Assembly (NCBI GenBank): GCA_039545275.1
Contig: BCHS01000001.1
Coordinates: 636,853-700,852, forward strand
Length of the DNA: 64,000 bases
Origin: Pseudomicrostroma phylloplanum
Taxonomy: Eukaryota; Basidiomycota; Exobasidiomycetes; Microstromatales
Direction: 5' to 3'
Part shown: one piece after another, positions 54,972 through 64,000 of the stretch
Numbering within the stretch: the stretch's first letter is position 1
Layout: the number at the start of each line of letters is the position of its first letter
The notes under the pieces: model-generated
Told to the model about the DNA's origin: nothing
Seen by the model: the letters and a program-made list of their open reading frames with translations, nothing else
Databases searched by the model: none
Made by a program: the position numbers and the translations under genes

Positions 54972-57527
54972 ATGGCTCATCGAGACTCTATTCCGCCTCC
55001 TCTTGTGCGCAATGGATCCTCTCCGATGCTAGGAACGAGCGCGGCCGCCCGCATGGCTAAGAGCAATACCTCATCCCGAGGTCGCGGCTTGACCGTCGGT
55101 CCTTCTGCCATGCCTTCCTCGCCGTTGGCTTCTTCCTCGTTCTCTGCTTCCTCAGCCTCCAGCGGCTCCACCACGCCGCCAATGGTCTCTCGTCGTATGT
55201 CCGTGACTTCACAGAGTCCTCTTCTCCGGGCGCAGGTTGCTGCAGCTCCCCCCGTGAAGTCGCGTCTGCGAGGGCTATCGATTTCCTCGCATTCGCCTCG
55301 CTCCGGAAGGGGTCTGATGGTCTTGGAGGGGCCAGAGGAGCCCCTCGAGGACTTCGCTGACTTCTCCTTCGGGGAGGCGCCCGTGTCCAAAGCGCAGCCC
55401 TCGGTGGCAGCGACAAAGCCCTCTGCACAAAGCTCGACAATCTCGTGGTGGGGTCAAAGCGACCTGGTGGGTCAAGAGCAGTCATCATATAGCTATGGTG
55501 GCACGGATGAGCCTCTCGGCAGTCCAGATGCTCCCATCGTCGACCGGCTATCCCCATCATCCCTCAAGTCGTTCTTCAATCTGCCAGCGCCAGCTCCATC
55601 AATGTCGTCGGTGGCGCCTGACATGGCCCCCGACTCATTTGTCGTGCGCTCACCTCAGTCCATTGTTGACGGAGAATTGCCGGAGCTCATGGCAGATGTA
55701 GATCAGTCTGCGACGTCCCTGTTGGAGAATGATACCTTGCCGGACGACGTCGACGATCTTCAAGACTTGGTCAAGGATCTGCGCGCTGCCCTCTCCTCCC
55801 AGAGCGCTCGCTCTACCACGCTCTCCAGCTCGCTACAAGACTTGGCGCAACGTTCAGCGGCATGGAAGAATGCTCTAGAAGTGGCGCAAGATATTAGGCT
55901 GCCAGCCATGGAGGCCCAGGTCCGACAGCTCAACGAGGAAAAGGCGAGACTCGAGGCACGCCTGCAAGCTGGTGGACCGAGGTTGCAAGAGAGCCGACGC
56001 GCTTTCTCGCTGTCTGAAGTCGGACAGGCGCAAGACGTCGCCATGAGTAATAACTCTAGTCAGACATCGACGCCTGAGCCCCTCGCAAGCGATTCTATCG
56101 CGACCAGCCCAAGTTCAGCAGTCTCGCCTGGACCAAAAGGTCCTCGTCTCTCGCAAATCATGCAAGGTGAGCTGCCGGCGAGCAACGTGCCCGCACCTCA
56201 GGCCAGGCGCAACAGCCTCTTCTCTCTTCCCGGGGCTCGGGCTTTCAGCTGGTCGTCTGCTCCCGCTGCGCGCACTTCAGTCGTCAGCACTGCGGGCCTC
56301 AGCCCTCGCGAGTCTGTCGCCGAGGTCCACGCCGAGCCGTCCAAAGACGTCGCTGAGGCAAGCGCTCCTACTGCCGATGTCGCAGTCGCAGCTGAGGTCG
56401 CAATGATGCGTTCTGAGATGCAACGCCTCCGTGCCAAGCTCGAGGAAGCAACAGAAGCTCGCAGGGCGAGCGACGACTGCCTCAAGGCCCTCAAAGACTT
56501 CATAGGAGAAGGTGCCTCCGGTGCCCGCTCTCGAGCAAATTCCAGAGGATCGCTCACTGGTATCAAGCTGCCACCGCTTCCTACTGCCGACGAAGCAGAC
56601 GAGGACGAGGAAGCTGGAACAGTGAAGAAGGCCAGCACCGACGCGCCTTCCGCAGACGTCTCTTCTTCCTCCGAGTCGGCAACAGAGCCTGAGAGTCTTG
56701 TCTCCCCTCTGCTCAACGTGCGATCTTCCTTGGGGTCTCTCTTCGCTCGCTCACCAAGTATCAGTCTAGGAGCAGGTCAATCCATCCTGGGCAGGGCGAG
56801 CTCGCTCACTCTGCCGGCTTCTCCGCTGGGCAAGACAGCCTCGTCTACCGCCGAGTCTGCCGTCGAGCCACACGGAGTGCAGGAGCAGCAGGCTGAGGAG
56901 AGCAGCAGCACGATCGAAGTCGCGCCTTTGGCAGTGACGCCAAAAGATGAGGCGAGCACCTCCTCGCCGAGCACCGCGGCAACTGCACCCGCAAGTGCAG
57001 TCACGCCTGCTCTGAACCGACTCGGTGGCTGGTTCAGGAGACCCTCCATTTGGGAAGCGCCTCCGACTACACCTGCCCTCCCCATAGCTGCTTCTGAGGC
57101 TCCCAGTGAGACCCCAGCTCAAGTGGCAGATGCATCGGCATCCACCCAGAAGGCCGAGGAAGCCCCCGTCGCCGTCGCCACGCCTACTCCCGTGGTAGTC
57201 GCCGACGCCTCTGAGGTGGCCAAGGTCGTGCCGGATGTGGTCGCGACAGTCTCTGAAGCGCCACAGCCTGCGACGCCGCAAGCAGAGCCTACGCCAGAGG
57301 TCGTCGCTCCCGTTGCCGCTGCAAAGGTCGTAGAGGCTGTCTCACCAGCCTCTCCCAAAGCTTTGACGCCTCCCGCGGAGGTGCGCAGCGCTACTCCTGT
57401 GCCAGCATTGCCCCGTAAGAACGTGGCAGCGAGAGCCAGAAGACAATCTCAAGCGGTCAAGCCTGCCGAGGGCAGCCTCAACAATGAGAAGGCGACACCT
57501 CTTGTGTCAGTACCCCTGGATGGGTAG
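54972..57527 (+). CDS. Unrecognised Ser/Ala-rich protein with coiled coils
   Basis: I do not recognise this family. It is a single exon of 851 aa starting at ATG 54972 (MAHRDSIPPPLVRNG); a further in-frame ATG at 54936 is less likely. The N-terminal ~240 residues are Ser/Pro-rich with basic serine sites (RRMSVTS, RGLSISS). A first coiled coil near 265-345 includes DDLQDLVKDLRAALSSQ and LPAMEAQVRQLNEEKARL. A second, near 475-520, has EVAMMRSEMQRLRAKLEEA. Two short hydrophobic/aromatic motifs with similar wording, LKSFFNLP and LGGWFRRPSIWE, may be binding sites. The C-terminal third is Ala/Pro/Glu/Val-rich and ends in Arg/Ser-rich sequence. The lack of stops across 2.5 kb and consistent codon content support a real gene, perhaps a scaffold. 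No function is claimed. Confidence 0.65.
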   Translation: MAHRDSIPPPLVRNGSSPMLGTSAAARMAKSNTSSRGRGLTVGPSAMPSSPLASSSFSASSASSGSTTPPMVSRRMSVTSQSPLLRAQVAAAPPVKSRLRGLSISSHSPRSGRGLMVLEGPEEPLEDFADFSFGEAPVSKAQPSVAATKPSAQSSTISWWGQSDLVGQEQSSYSYGGTDEPLGSPDAPIVDRLSPSSLKSFFNLPAPAPSMSSVAPDMAPDSFVVRSPQSIVDGELPELMADVDQSATSLLENDTLPDDVDDLQDLVKDLRAALSSQSARSTTLSSSLQDLAQRSAAWKNALEVAQDIRLPAMEAQVRQLNEEKARLEARLQAGGPRLQESRRAFSLSEVGQAQDVAMSNNSSQTSTPEPLASDSIATSPSSAVSPGPKGPRLSQIMQGELPASNVPAPQARRNSLFSLPGARAFSWSSAPAARTSVVSTAGLSPRESVAEVHAEPSKDVAEASAPTADVAVAAEVAMMRSEMQRLRAKLEEATEARRASDDCLKALKDFIGEGASGARSRANSRGSLTGIKLPPLPTADEADEDEEAGTVKKASTDAPSADVSSSSESATEPESLVSPLLNVRSSLGSLFARSPSISLGAGQSILGRASSLTLPASPLGKTASSTAESAVEPHGVQEQQAEESSSTIEVAPLAVTPKDEASTSSPSTAATAPASAVTPALNRLGGWFRRPSIWEAPPTTPALPIAASEAPSETPAQVADASASTQKAEEAPVAVATPTPVVVADASEVAKVVPDVVATVSEAPQPATPQAEPTPEVVAPVAAAKVVEAVSPASPKALTPPAEVRSATPVPALPRKNVAARARRQSQAVKPAEGSLNNEKATPLVSVPLDG

Positions 57528-58289
57528 ATATGAGAGGCTGCCTAGAGACCCTACATTCATTCCATAATCTGACGGACACTGTAATCATTTGTACCTAGCT
57601 CAATCGTCTCTGTATTCAGTGCCTTGCACATCATTATTTATTCTGCACTCATTCACAATCTTTAGCAATCATCACACTCTTTTGTCAAACATTACCGAAG
57701 TGTGCATTTGTGTGCGAACGTGATCTCCCCCTCCACAGGAGACGACGATCGGACGAGGTCAGCGTAGACTGTGTATGCCCGCATTCTCGCCGCGTGGTTG
57801 GTGAAGCGCGTCTTCTGTGTCCTGCCTGTCAGCTGTCGGTCGTGGCGAGAGTGGCAGTGCCGTGCCGTGGATGCCGAGTGCGGCGGGGGGGCGGAGGCGT
57901 GGCATGGCAGGGGTGTTGTTGCGCCGGTTGCCCCTCGGCCGAGGCGTGCGGAACGGGCGAGGCCGCCGCGGTGAATGCCGCCGCTTCGGCAGGCAGCCTT
58001 GGCATCCCGCCCGCCCCCCGCCTGGTGAAGTCATTCGCCTCTCCACAGCCACCGTCATCGTCCCTCGCAGCACACTCCTCCCCCTTCCTCTCTCTCTCTA
58101 CTATCCCATCCAGATTGCTTCAATTGCCCTTCCTTAGCATATCGTCCTTCCTCTTCCTCTCCTTCAGCTCATTTCCTCTGCTACTTCACTCTCCCCATTG
58201 CGTGCAGCGGGGCCCTTCCTCATTCTCTCTGCAAAACAACTTCGTCAATTGACTGTCTACCTCGCCTGTCTCTACTGCGCTGGCCCAGC
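57528..58289. other. Intergenic region upstream of the aspartic protease
   Basis: About 760 bases between two plus-strand genes. AT-richer sequence at 57540-57700 is probably the 3' flank of the coiled-coil gene. From about 58065 to 58250 the plus strand is strongly pyrimidine-rich, as in fungal leaders of well-expressed genes. Confidence 0.5.
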
Positions 58290-59771
58290 ATGTCCTCGCC
58301 ACCAAGAGTCATCCTCACGCTCCTCGCATTCTGCATCGCCTCATTGGCTCTTGTACCCTCCTCAGAGAGCAGAGCAGTGGCTCGTTCCTCCACTCTGAAC
58401 CCAGCATCCTCGTCGTTGTCCTCTGAGAAGCGTGCAAACGAGCCCCGCTCATTCCCCATCTACAAGAAGCGCAACGAGCGCACAGGCGATGAATTGCTGG
58501 CCTGGGCCAACCAACATAGGTCCAACCTCCTTGCCAAGCATGACCGCAGTAATCTCAATCGTCGTCAGGACGGACATGCCAAGAGAGCCGAAGGCTCTTC
58601 GTCCCTGACCAACTACGAAGACGACAGCACCTGGTACACCACTGTGAAGGTTGGTACTCCATCCGCCGACTACTCCCTCGTGCTCGACACTGGGTCCAGC
58701 GATGTATGGATCTCCTCATCCAGCTACACACCTGCGGACTCGTCTACCTTTGTCAACAAATCGACCCCCTTTGACATCAGCTACGGCAGTGGTGACGTCG
58801 CAGGCTACGTTGCTAGCGAGACCTTCACCATTGCGCAGCACGAAGTCACAGGGCAGACCTTTGCCGTTGCCACAGATGTCGGCTCAGGTCTGCTTGACGG
58901 GACCACCGACGGCATTGTAGGTCTCGGCTTCTCCTCGCTTAGCGTCGATGGAGCTGAGCCAATCTGGCAGTCTGCGGGTGAGACTGAGTTCTCCTTCTAC
59001 CTCGAGGAAGATACCTCAACGGCCTCTACAACTGGGGGAGGTAGCGGTGGAGGTGGTCAAGGCAACCCCGGTGTGCCCGGTCGCAGGAAGCGTGCGACCT
59101 CGACGAGCAGTGTGACCTCCCCTGGCGGGATCTTCACTCTCGGCGGCGCAAACACCTCCCTGTACACTGGCGACATCAATTGGCTCACCGTCACCGAGGA
59201 GGCATACTGGACTGTTCAGCTTGGTGGCGTCTCTCTGCAGGGATACTCTGCAGGTATCGGCAGCCTGAATGCTGCTGCCATCGACACAGGCACAACCCTC
59301 CTCGGCGGGCCCGACACCATTATCGAGGCTCTGTACGCCCAGATCCCCAACAGTGTAGCCCTTTCGTCCGCATCAGGCTACTATGGCTACCCCTGCGACA
59401 CAGACATCAATGCGACGATCACTTTCGGAAACCAGAAGTACACCCTCAGCAGCTCAGACTTCGAGGTGAGCGAAATCTCCAATGGTGTCTGCCTCGGCGC
59501 CTTCTTCTCCGTCGGGTCAGTGACCTCACGCAGTAGTCTCAACTGGATCGTCGGTGACGTCTTCCTCAAGTCAGTCTACTCAATCTTCTCTGCTGGTTCG
59601 ACAGCACGAGTCGGCTTTGCATCCCTGGCTTCGGGCCTGAACAATGGTAGCTCCAGTACCACGGTCGCTCAGTCTCAGAGCACCAGTGGCGCCGTTAGTA
59701 CCTCCTTCCTGTCTCTGCATACTCTAGCTGCAGTGCTTCTCGTTGCACTGGCGACCATTGCCTCTTTGTAG
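58290..59771 (+). CDS. Yapsin-like aspartic protease, secreted and probably GPI-anchored
   Basis: Pepsin-family (A1) endoprotease expected at the cell surface. One exon, 493 aa. A hydrophobic N-terminal segment (about residues 7-22) is a good signal peptide. Then comes a propeptide with dibasic sites (EKR, KKR, RR, AKR) that end near residue 99. The catalytic aspartates are in DTGSSDVW (Asp near 133) and IDTGTTLL (Asp near 332), with the flap in DISYGSG. A Gly/Ser/Thr-rich insert near 243-276 carries the basic cluster GRRKR at about 264-268, matching the processed loop of yeast yapsins. The C terminus is Ser/Thr-rich and ends in a hydrophobic tail (TLAAVLLVALATIASL) preceded by small residues, as for a GPI signal. 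Two conserved cysteines remain (YPCDTD, NGVCLG). Yeast yapsins act in cell-wall maintenance; that role here is inference. Confidence 0.9.
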   Translation: MSSPPRVILTLLAFCIASLALVPSSESRAVARSSTLNPASSSLSSEKRANEPRSFPIYKKRNERTGDELLAWANQHRSNLLAKHDRSNLNRRQDGHAKRAEGSSSLTNYEDDSTWYTTVKVGTPSADYSLVLDTGSSDVWISSSSYTPADSSTFVNKSTPFDISYGSGDVAGYVASETFTIAQHEVTGQTFAVATDVGSGLLDGTTDGIVGLGFSSLSVDGAEPIWQSAGETEFSFYLEEDTSTASTTGGGSGGGGQGNPGVPGRRKRATSTSSVTSPGGIFTLGGANTSLYTGDINWLTVTEEAYWTVQLGGVSLQGYSAGIGSLNAAAIDTGTTLLGGPDTIIEALYAQIPNSVALSSASGYYGYPCDTDINATITFGNQKYTLSSSDFEVSEISNGVCLGAFFSVGSVTSRSSLNWIVGDVFLKSVYSIFSAGSTARVGFASLASGLNNGSSSTTVAQSQSTSGAVSTSFLSLHTLAAVLLVALATIASL

Positions 59772-60320
59772 AACAGCTTCTCTAGACTTTAGCTTCACCT
59801 TGCTAGAGCTCGGACATTGCCTTTTCCCTTTCTCCCTCCCTCACTAGCATCTCTCATCTCTCCATTTGCTCAGAACTGGAAAGCATAAGATCTCATCGAC
59901 TCAGCATATCTTCCATCTCTCCATACACACACTGTACATCCCAATCTACACATCATGTAAATAACAGCTTTGTCTCAATCCCATTGCCTTTCCTTGCTCT
60001 TCATCTCCTGGCACATTCGTCTGACTAGCCCGCTCTTGCTCCCTGGCCCCACTTCCTCTATTGACGCCGCCGCTTTGATTGCGCCTGGTGCCTCCACACG
60101 GCTCGGCTGCTTCTCAATCTGATCTCACCAAGCCAGGCCGAGCCCTTCCGGCGGCAGCGACAGTGGCGGTCACCTCTTCACCCGTCTCCTAGTCACATTT
60201 CCAGGGTCCTCGTCCTCTAAGCCGTCTTCATCGGTGATCTGCGCTTCTACTGGTTCGGCTAGAGACAGCGGCCAAGCGAGCAGGATTTGCAGCTCGCTGC
60301 CGCTGCCTCGAGCGGGAAGG
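59772..60320. other. Intergenic region, aspartic protease/LRR-like gene
   Basis: About 550 bases. The first 200 bases are pyrimidine-rich and AT-richer, probably 3' untranslated sequence; the remainder should be the promoter and leader of the next gene. Nothing else seen. Confidence 0.5.
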
Positions 60321-62285
60321 ATGTCGAGCGACGACGCCTCCCTCACGCCGAATCCTACTGTCTTCCCTGTCGCTTCCGCCTCCTCGTCTTCCTCTTCTTC
60401 TCGACCTCGAGCACCCCCACTCTCGCAAGCCGGGCCGCTTAGCGCCTCGATCCCCTCGCTGCGTCGAAGGGCTGCAGAAGGACAAGGAGAGAAGGCCGCC
60501 AGTTCGAATTCGGTGAATGAGCGGCTAGCGCGAGCAAGACAGCAAGCTGCTCGCAGGCCCCCGGGCCCTATCGAGGACGAAGACGGGGTAGCAGCGGCTG
60601 TTGGTTCCTCAGCACCAGCTCGATCTCAGCCTGCTGCCAGAGGCACCTCTACTCATACAGCTGCCACGTCGGCTTCGGCCAGGGCAGGTCTGGCATACCT
60701 GGCTGCGTCTGCTCTCCGCACGCAGGACCTTAAAGAGGCGAGGAGGAACACGGCTCTGCGTAGGCAGCTGGCGGGGCCTGTGCCGCCTAGGAGCTGGAAG
60801 GGGGAATTCCTTGCAGGTGCTGCAGCTGCAGGTGGAGCTGGTGGCACTGGAGGTCGGGGGAACGGTACTGGGGGAAGCTCGGTAGGAGCCAAGGTGCAGG
60901 ATGTGCGGCAGAAGCAAGGACTGCTAGCTGCAAACGAGGAAGAGACCGAAGAGCAAGTCGTCGAGAGAGCACAAGAACGTCGTCGTCAGCTGCAGCCCTG
61001 GTCCGTCTCCCACCCCCTGCTCCCTCCGTGCCCCTCCTACGGCTCTGCGCAGCGCGCCACGAGTACGCTTCGAGACATCTGTCTTTCTCTCATCCTCGAG
61101 ATACTGGCTACCCACACTTGCTCTTCGGGCCTGCTGGATCAGACGACTCGGTTGGAGATCGAAGAGGATGCTGCGTGCCTGCCCGGGCATCTCAAGGAGA
61201 GGATCGTGGCGCTTGCTGCGAGAAGTGGGGCAAGGTGCACGATGAATGACGAGGCGTTTGAGAGGCTGTACTTCTCGCCGTTGGTGTGGGGGGAGGTGCA
61301 GGACGAGGAGGGCGAGGGAGATCGACACGAGAGTGAGGCAGAGGCGAAGACCCTGGATGGTCTGGTGGAAGGCTCCGACGGTGGTGAATCAGACGACTGG
61401 GAGCGAGGCAGTGACGACATTGCTCGACCTTCACCTGACCCCGCCCAAGGTACACAGCCGCACTGCTGGCCATCCTTGGACTTATCGTATGCTCAGCTTC
61501 GCCAGTCAACAGTCCGGAAGCTCCTGCTGGGTCCCCCTCCAGCTACGGAAGGACCTCTGCCCAATGGCGCTCTCACTACACTGTCGAGCAACGTCACTCT
61601 GCGGTATCTCTCCCTTGCCGGTCAGACTTCGGCCGGCTCGCCAGGTCTTTTGACAAAGTCTACCTTCAAGCTCCTCGCCTCTTCCCTCCCGAATCTGGAG
61701 CACCTCTGCCTAGCCGGGCAACACCTCTCATTTGGGCCTTCCCCCTCTTCGAAAGGAGCAGGAAGAAGCGCTGACTCCGCACCGCTGCCATGGCCCAGTC
61801 TCTGGCGTGGTTGTCGCAAGCTACGTCTTCTCGACTTGAGCTACACGATGGGCCTCGGGTCCGCTGCAGCTGCGTTGGTCAGAAGCACGGTGAGGGACAA
61901 TGGCGTGACATTGCCCCGTTTGGACGAATTGCTGCTCAAAAGGAGCGATGCAGATCTCGCCTGGTACAACAGTGCAGGGGGTACCAGTGGAGGTGGTGGG
62001 AAAGATGTGAGAGGAAACCCTCTGCCGTTGTTCCTCACGCCGTCTCATGCGAGATACTGGGCTGATGTACGAGAGAAGCGGCGAGGACGCTCTGTGTCGA
62101 CTGGTCTGGCACTAGGCGATGCCCGAGACGCTACTCTGGATACCGCCATCAGCTTCGCGGAGGAGGATTTCAGGTCCTCGGGTGCTGCCTCCATCAAGCA
62201 GCTAGCGAGCGTCGCGCTCCTGATGGACACCTTCCGCGGGCGAACGGGTGGCGGCAAGGAGAGGTGGTGTGAGATCTGGATCTAG
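60321..62285 (+). CDS. Unrecognised protein with leucine-rich-repeat-like C-terminal half
   Basis: I do not recognise the family. It is a single exon of 654 aa from the ATG at 60321; the upstream in-frame ATG at 60234 gives a less ordered Arg/Ser start. The first ~225 residues are Ser/Ala/Arg-rich. An Arg/Gln-rich charged helix (EEETEEQVVERAQERRRQLQPW) leads to a folded helical domain with TSTLRDICLSLILEILATH. Then come LRR-like units: LDLSYAQLRQSTVRKLLL, VTLRYLSLAGQ, LPNLEHLCLAGQHLSF, CRKLRLLDLSY and LPRLDELLLKRSD. They fit the L-x-x-L-x-L pattern in irregular lengths. The protein ends in CEIWI. An LRR protein of regulatory or ubiquitin-ligase type is possible; no F-box is evident. The repeats are clear, the role is not. 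Confidence 0.7.
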   Translation: MSSDDASLTPNPTVFPVASASSSSSSSRPRAPPLSQAGPLSASIPSLRRRAAEGQGEKAASSNSVNERLARARQQAARRPPGPIEDEDGVAAAVGSSAPARSQPAARGTSTHTAATSASARAGLAYLAASALRTQDLKEARRNTALRRQLAGPVPPRSWKGEFLAGAAAAGGAGGTGGRGNGTGGSSVGAKVQDVRQKQGLLAANEEETEEQVVERAQERRRQLQPWSVSHPLLPPCPSYGSAQRATSTLRDICLSLILEILATHTCSSGLLDQTTRLEIEEDAACLPGHLKERIVALAARSGARCTMNDEAFERLYFSPLVWGEVQDEEGEGDRHESEAEAKTLDGLVEGSDGGESDDWERGSDDIARPSPDPAQGTQPHCWPSLDLSYAQLRQSTVRKLLLGPPPATEGPLPNGALTTLSSNVTLRYLSLAGQTSAGSPGLLTKSTFKLLASSLPNLEHLCLAGQHLSFGPSPSSKGAGRSADSAPLPWPSLWRGCRKLRLLDLSYTMGLGSAAAALVRSTVRDNGVTLPRLDELLLKRSDADLAWYNSAGGTSGGGGKDVRGNPLPLFLTPSHARYWADVREKRRGRSVSTGLALGDARDATLDTAISFAEEDFRSSGAASIKQLASVALLMDTFRGRTGGGKERWCEIWI

Positions 62286-62382
62286 CGTTGGGAGGCGAGC
62301 TGGGCTCAGAGGAAGAGATGATCGTAATGTGGATAGAGGGTCCGAAGCTATTGTACATTGTATAACACCATTGACTTTCCGC

Positions 62383-63187
62383 TCAGCGTTCGCTGGATGC
62401 TAGCTCGTCTCCGTAGCAATGTTCGCAGGCGGTGCAGACGTAGCTGTGAGAGAGACCAAGAGAGAGAAGAGATGTATCAGCAGGGGTCAGCTTGGCCTCG
62501 TCCGTAAGCTTGAGTTAGGGCTCGAGAGTGGGCAAGAGAAACTCACAAGAGGATCATCCGGTTGTGAATCCTCTTCGACTGATCCTGGAAGTACACGGCT
62601 CTAACGAGTTCAAGAGGAATCCAGTCAGCTGTCGAGCAAAGACCGCTGCTGGGTTCGGCAGAGCTTCCACTCACTCTGGATGACCACAAGCGGGACACTC
62701 GGAGTCATGCTTCCGCGGCAGAGTGGGGTCTGTGGCAATACTGTCAATGACTCCCGATTGTTCCTAAGCGTGAGAAGGATCAAATGGGGAAGCAAGAGTC
62801 AGGCCTCATGTGTATTGCCTACGCTTCCCGTCGCCGACCTCCCTTTCCGCCTTGCTCACCTTTGTGACACTCTTCAAGTCGTTCTTGAAGACCATGTTGC
62901 TCCTAGCCTCCTCCTTGTGACTGCAGTTCCTACACGAGTAAAGGAGCACATGATTCGAGCGATCCACCTCCGGATAGAGGAGGTTGTTGCTGAAAGAGCA
63001 GGGGACGCGGAAGGTGTGTTCAAGTCAGAACGTACGGACTTGCAATCGAACTGAATCGAGGCAACGTACTTCGCCCCCTCCGTGGGACGATCAGCGTTTG
63101 CTTGCCATTCACTACTCACCACTCAGCGCAGAAGTGTAGGCTCTGCTTGTCCTTCTCCCTCTGACTCTGAGGGTCCAGCTGCGACAT
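62383..63187 (-). CDS. RPB9: RNA polymerase II subunit Rpb9
   Basis: Small zinc-binding subunit of RNA polymerase II that influences start-site choice, TFIIS-stimulated cleavage and fidelity. Five short exons, complement of 63187-63120, 62989-62860, 62763-62675, 62600-62547 and 62443-62383, give 133 aa, close to yeast (122). The N-terminal zinc ribbon has C20-x2-C23 (FCAECNNLLYPE) and C42-x2-C45 (YSCRNC). The linker has NMVFKNDLKSVTKEQSG and DPTLPRKHDSECP. The C-terminal TFIIS-like ribbon has C89-x2-C92 (CPACGHPEAVYFQ) and C118-x2-C121 (VCTACEHC). The first join places the splice inside the codon for C23, which confirms the donor GTGAGT at 63119. Because the exons are so short the gene is easily missed by frame-based searches. 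It is convergent with the LRR-like gene (about 97 bases) and divergent from the gene at the right edge. Confidence 0.95.
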
Positions 63188-63575
63188 GACGGCCCGTAAT
63201 CAGCAACAGCTTTGGTCTCGCAGTAAGAGGGTGATCTGAGCTGCAAATTATCGCAAAGAGCCGGGTATGAGGGGATACAGAGAGGTGAAGGCGGAGAATC
63301 AGGATGGTAGGAAGGTGATGGTGGTCTAGTCTCGAGTGCCTATACGAGGCGCGCAGGCGACGGAAAGGGGGCCAGTCTACCTATTACGTAAGCCACTTTG
63401 TAGGCCTCTAGAGTGGGTGGACGGACCAACGCCTGACCTCCCTGGCTCCACCGTGTACCACTTGCTACCGTTCCGCACCACATCGCCTTGGCTGTCCCGT
63501 GGCCTGAACCATCCTCACGAACATGGCTCGCTCCCTCGAATTCACATAACAAGCAGCTCTTATACCCTTCCAGCG
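63188..63575. promoter_or_regulatory. Divergent promoter region, RPB9/right-edge gene
   Basis: 388 bases between two divergent start codons, so both promoters lie here. A short frame at 63524 starts with ATG but stops after eight codons, and would be an upstream ORF for the right-edge gene if transcribed. Confidence 0.45.
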
Positions 63576-64000
63576 ATGGACAGTCTGGCTGCTGACCTGC
63601 GGGAAGCGGCCTCGGACCTGCTCGATGTCCCCGCAAACAGGCAGGCCATGTCGCCTATGTGCCATGCAGAGACAAACGACAAACCTCGCCAGCTACCTCA
63701 GGTACTCCCTGAAGATACCAGACCATCTTCTGCCAAGAAGCCGTCGAAGCTGGTGTTGCTCGATGCTAATGGTGAAGAGTACAAAGACCGCCAGAGGGCG
63801 AGCCCAGCAGTCGTGCCGTCCAGCGGGGTCAGCCCAACGTTTGAGGAGGCGAGAACGGGGTTGAGACGAGAAGCTGATGGTAGAGCGCCTTGGGATACGG
63901 CCTCGTCGGACGTTCCTTCAGCCTCGGAGCGCTTCGCGTCGTTGCACTCGAGCACACCTCCGTTGCGACCCTCATCAGCCGGTGGGAAATCCGAGGCGCT
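63576..64000 (+). CDS. 5' part of an unrecognised gene, cut by the window edge
   Basis: From the ATG at 63576 the frame stays open to the last base (141 codons plus two bases), so the gene is partial. The start MDSLAADLREAASDLLDVP is an amphipathic acidic helix. The rest is Ser/Pro/Ala/Glu-rich, with KKPSKLVLLDANGEEY as the most ordered piece. No family is recognised. The next in-frame codon upstream series contains a stop, so this ATG is the first. Its divergent position relative to RPB9 is compatible with a shared promoter. Confidence 0.55.
   Translation, partial: MDSLAADLREAASDLLDVPANRQAMSPMCHAETNDKPRQLPQVLPEDTRPSSAKKPSKLVLLDANGEEYKDRQRASPAVVPSSGVSPTFEEARTGLRREADGRAPWDTASSDVPSASERFASLHSSTPPLRPSSAGGKSEA

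Overview
The window is nuclear DNA of a fungus, most likely a basidiomycete close to the smut and Exobasidiomycete lineages. This rests on dense, mostly intron-containing genes, short introns (about 70 to 145 bases) that nearly always start GTGAGT or GTAAGT, long Ser/Ala/Gln-rich tails on ordinary proteins, and a gene set typical of such yeasts. I see no rRNA, convincing tRNA, CRISPR array, transposon or prokaryote-type operon. Coding models were built by joining exons at GT-AG sites so that the reading frame and family motifs both continue; I could run no alignment.

Layout, left to right: a Pho80-type cyclin (-) diverges from the ER-fusion GTPase SEY1 (+). Then come an unrecognised PPxY-motif protein (-), the FG nucleoporin NUP54/57 (-), a small Asterix-type ER membrane protein (+), ATG14 (-) and the decapping enzyme DCP2 (-). 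Next are a LIP-family lipase (+) and the large AAA/VWA protein VWA8 (+). From 25.5 to 32 kb there is a metabolic group: a PFKFB-HIS6 fusion gene (-), the ITP pyrophosphatase HAM1 (+) and S-adenosylhomocysteine hydrolase (-). An FAD dehydrogenase (-), a Ser-rich unknown (-) and a GNAT acetyltransferase (-) follow, then DTD1 (+), the kinetochore subunit ASK1 (-) and the condensin subunit YCG1 (+). The last part holds a conserved-looking unknown (-), a CRY-DASH photolyase-family protein (-), a coiled-coil unknown (+), a yapsin-like aspartic protease (+), an LRR-like unknown (+), RPB9 (-) and the 5' part of one more gene (+) running off the right edge.

The most striking locus is 25573-28531. One continuous reading frame joins a complete 6-phosphofructo-2-kinase/fructose-2,6-bisphosphatase-type protein to a complete HIS6 (ProFAR isomerase) domain. 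There is no start codon from which HIS6 could be made alone, and both catalytic histidines of the bisphosphatase domain are replaced. The same gene carries two microexons of 11 and 12 bases. This would tie the glycolytic regulator fructose-2,6-bisphosphate to histidine synthesis in one polypeptide.

Other points of note are a divergent pair of mitotic chromosome genes (ASK1/YCG1) sharing about 250 bases, a DCP2 tail with six short leucine-rich motifs, a lipase without a secretion signal, and an aspartic protease with a basic cleavage loop and a GPI-type tail.
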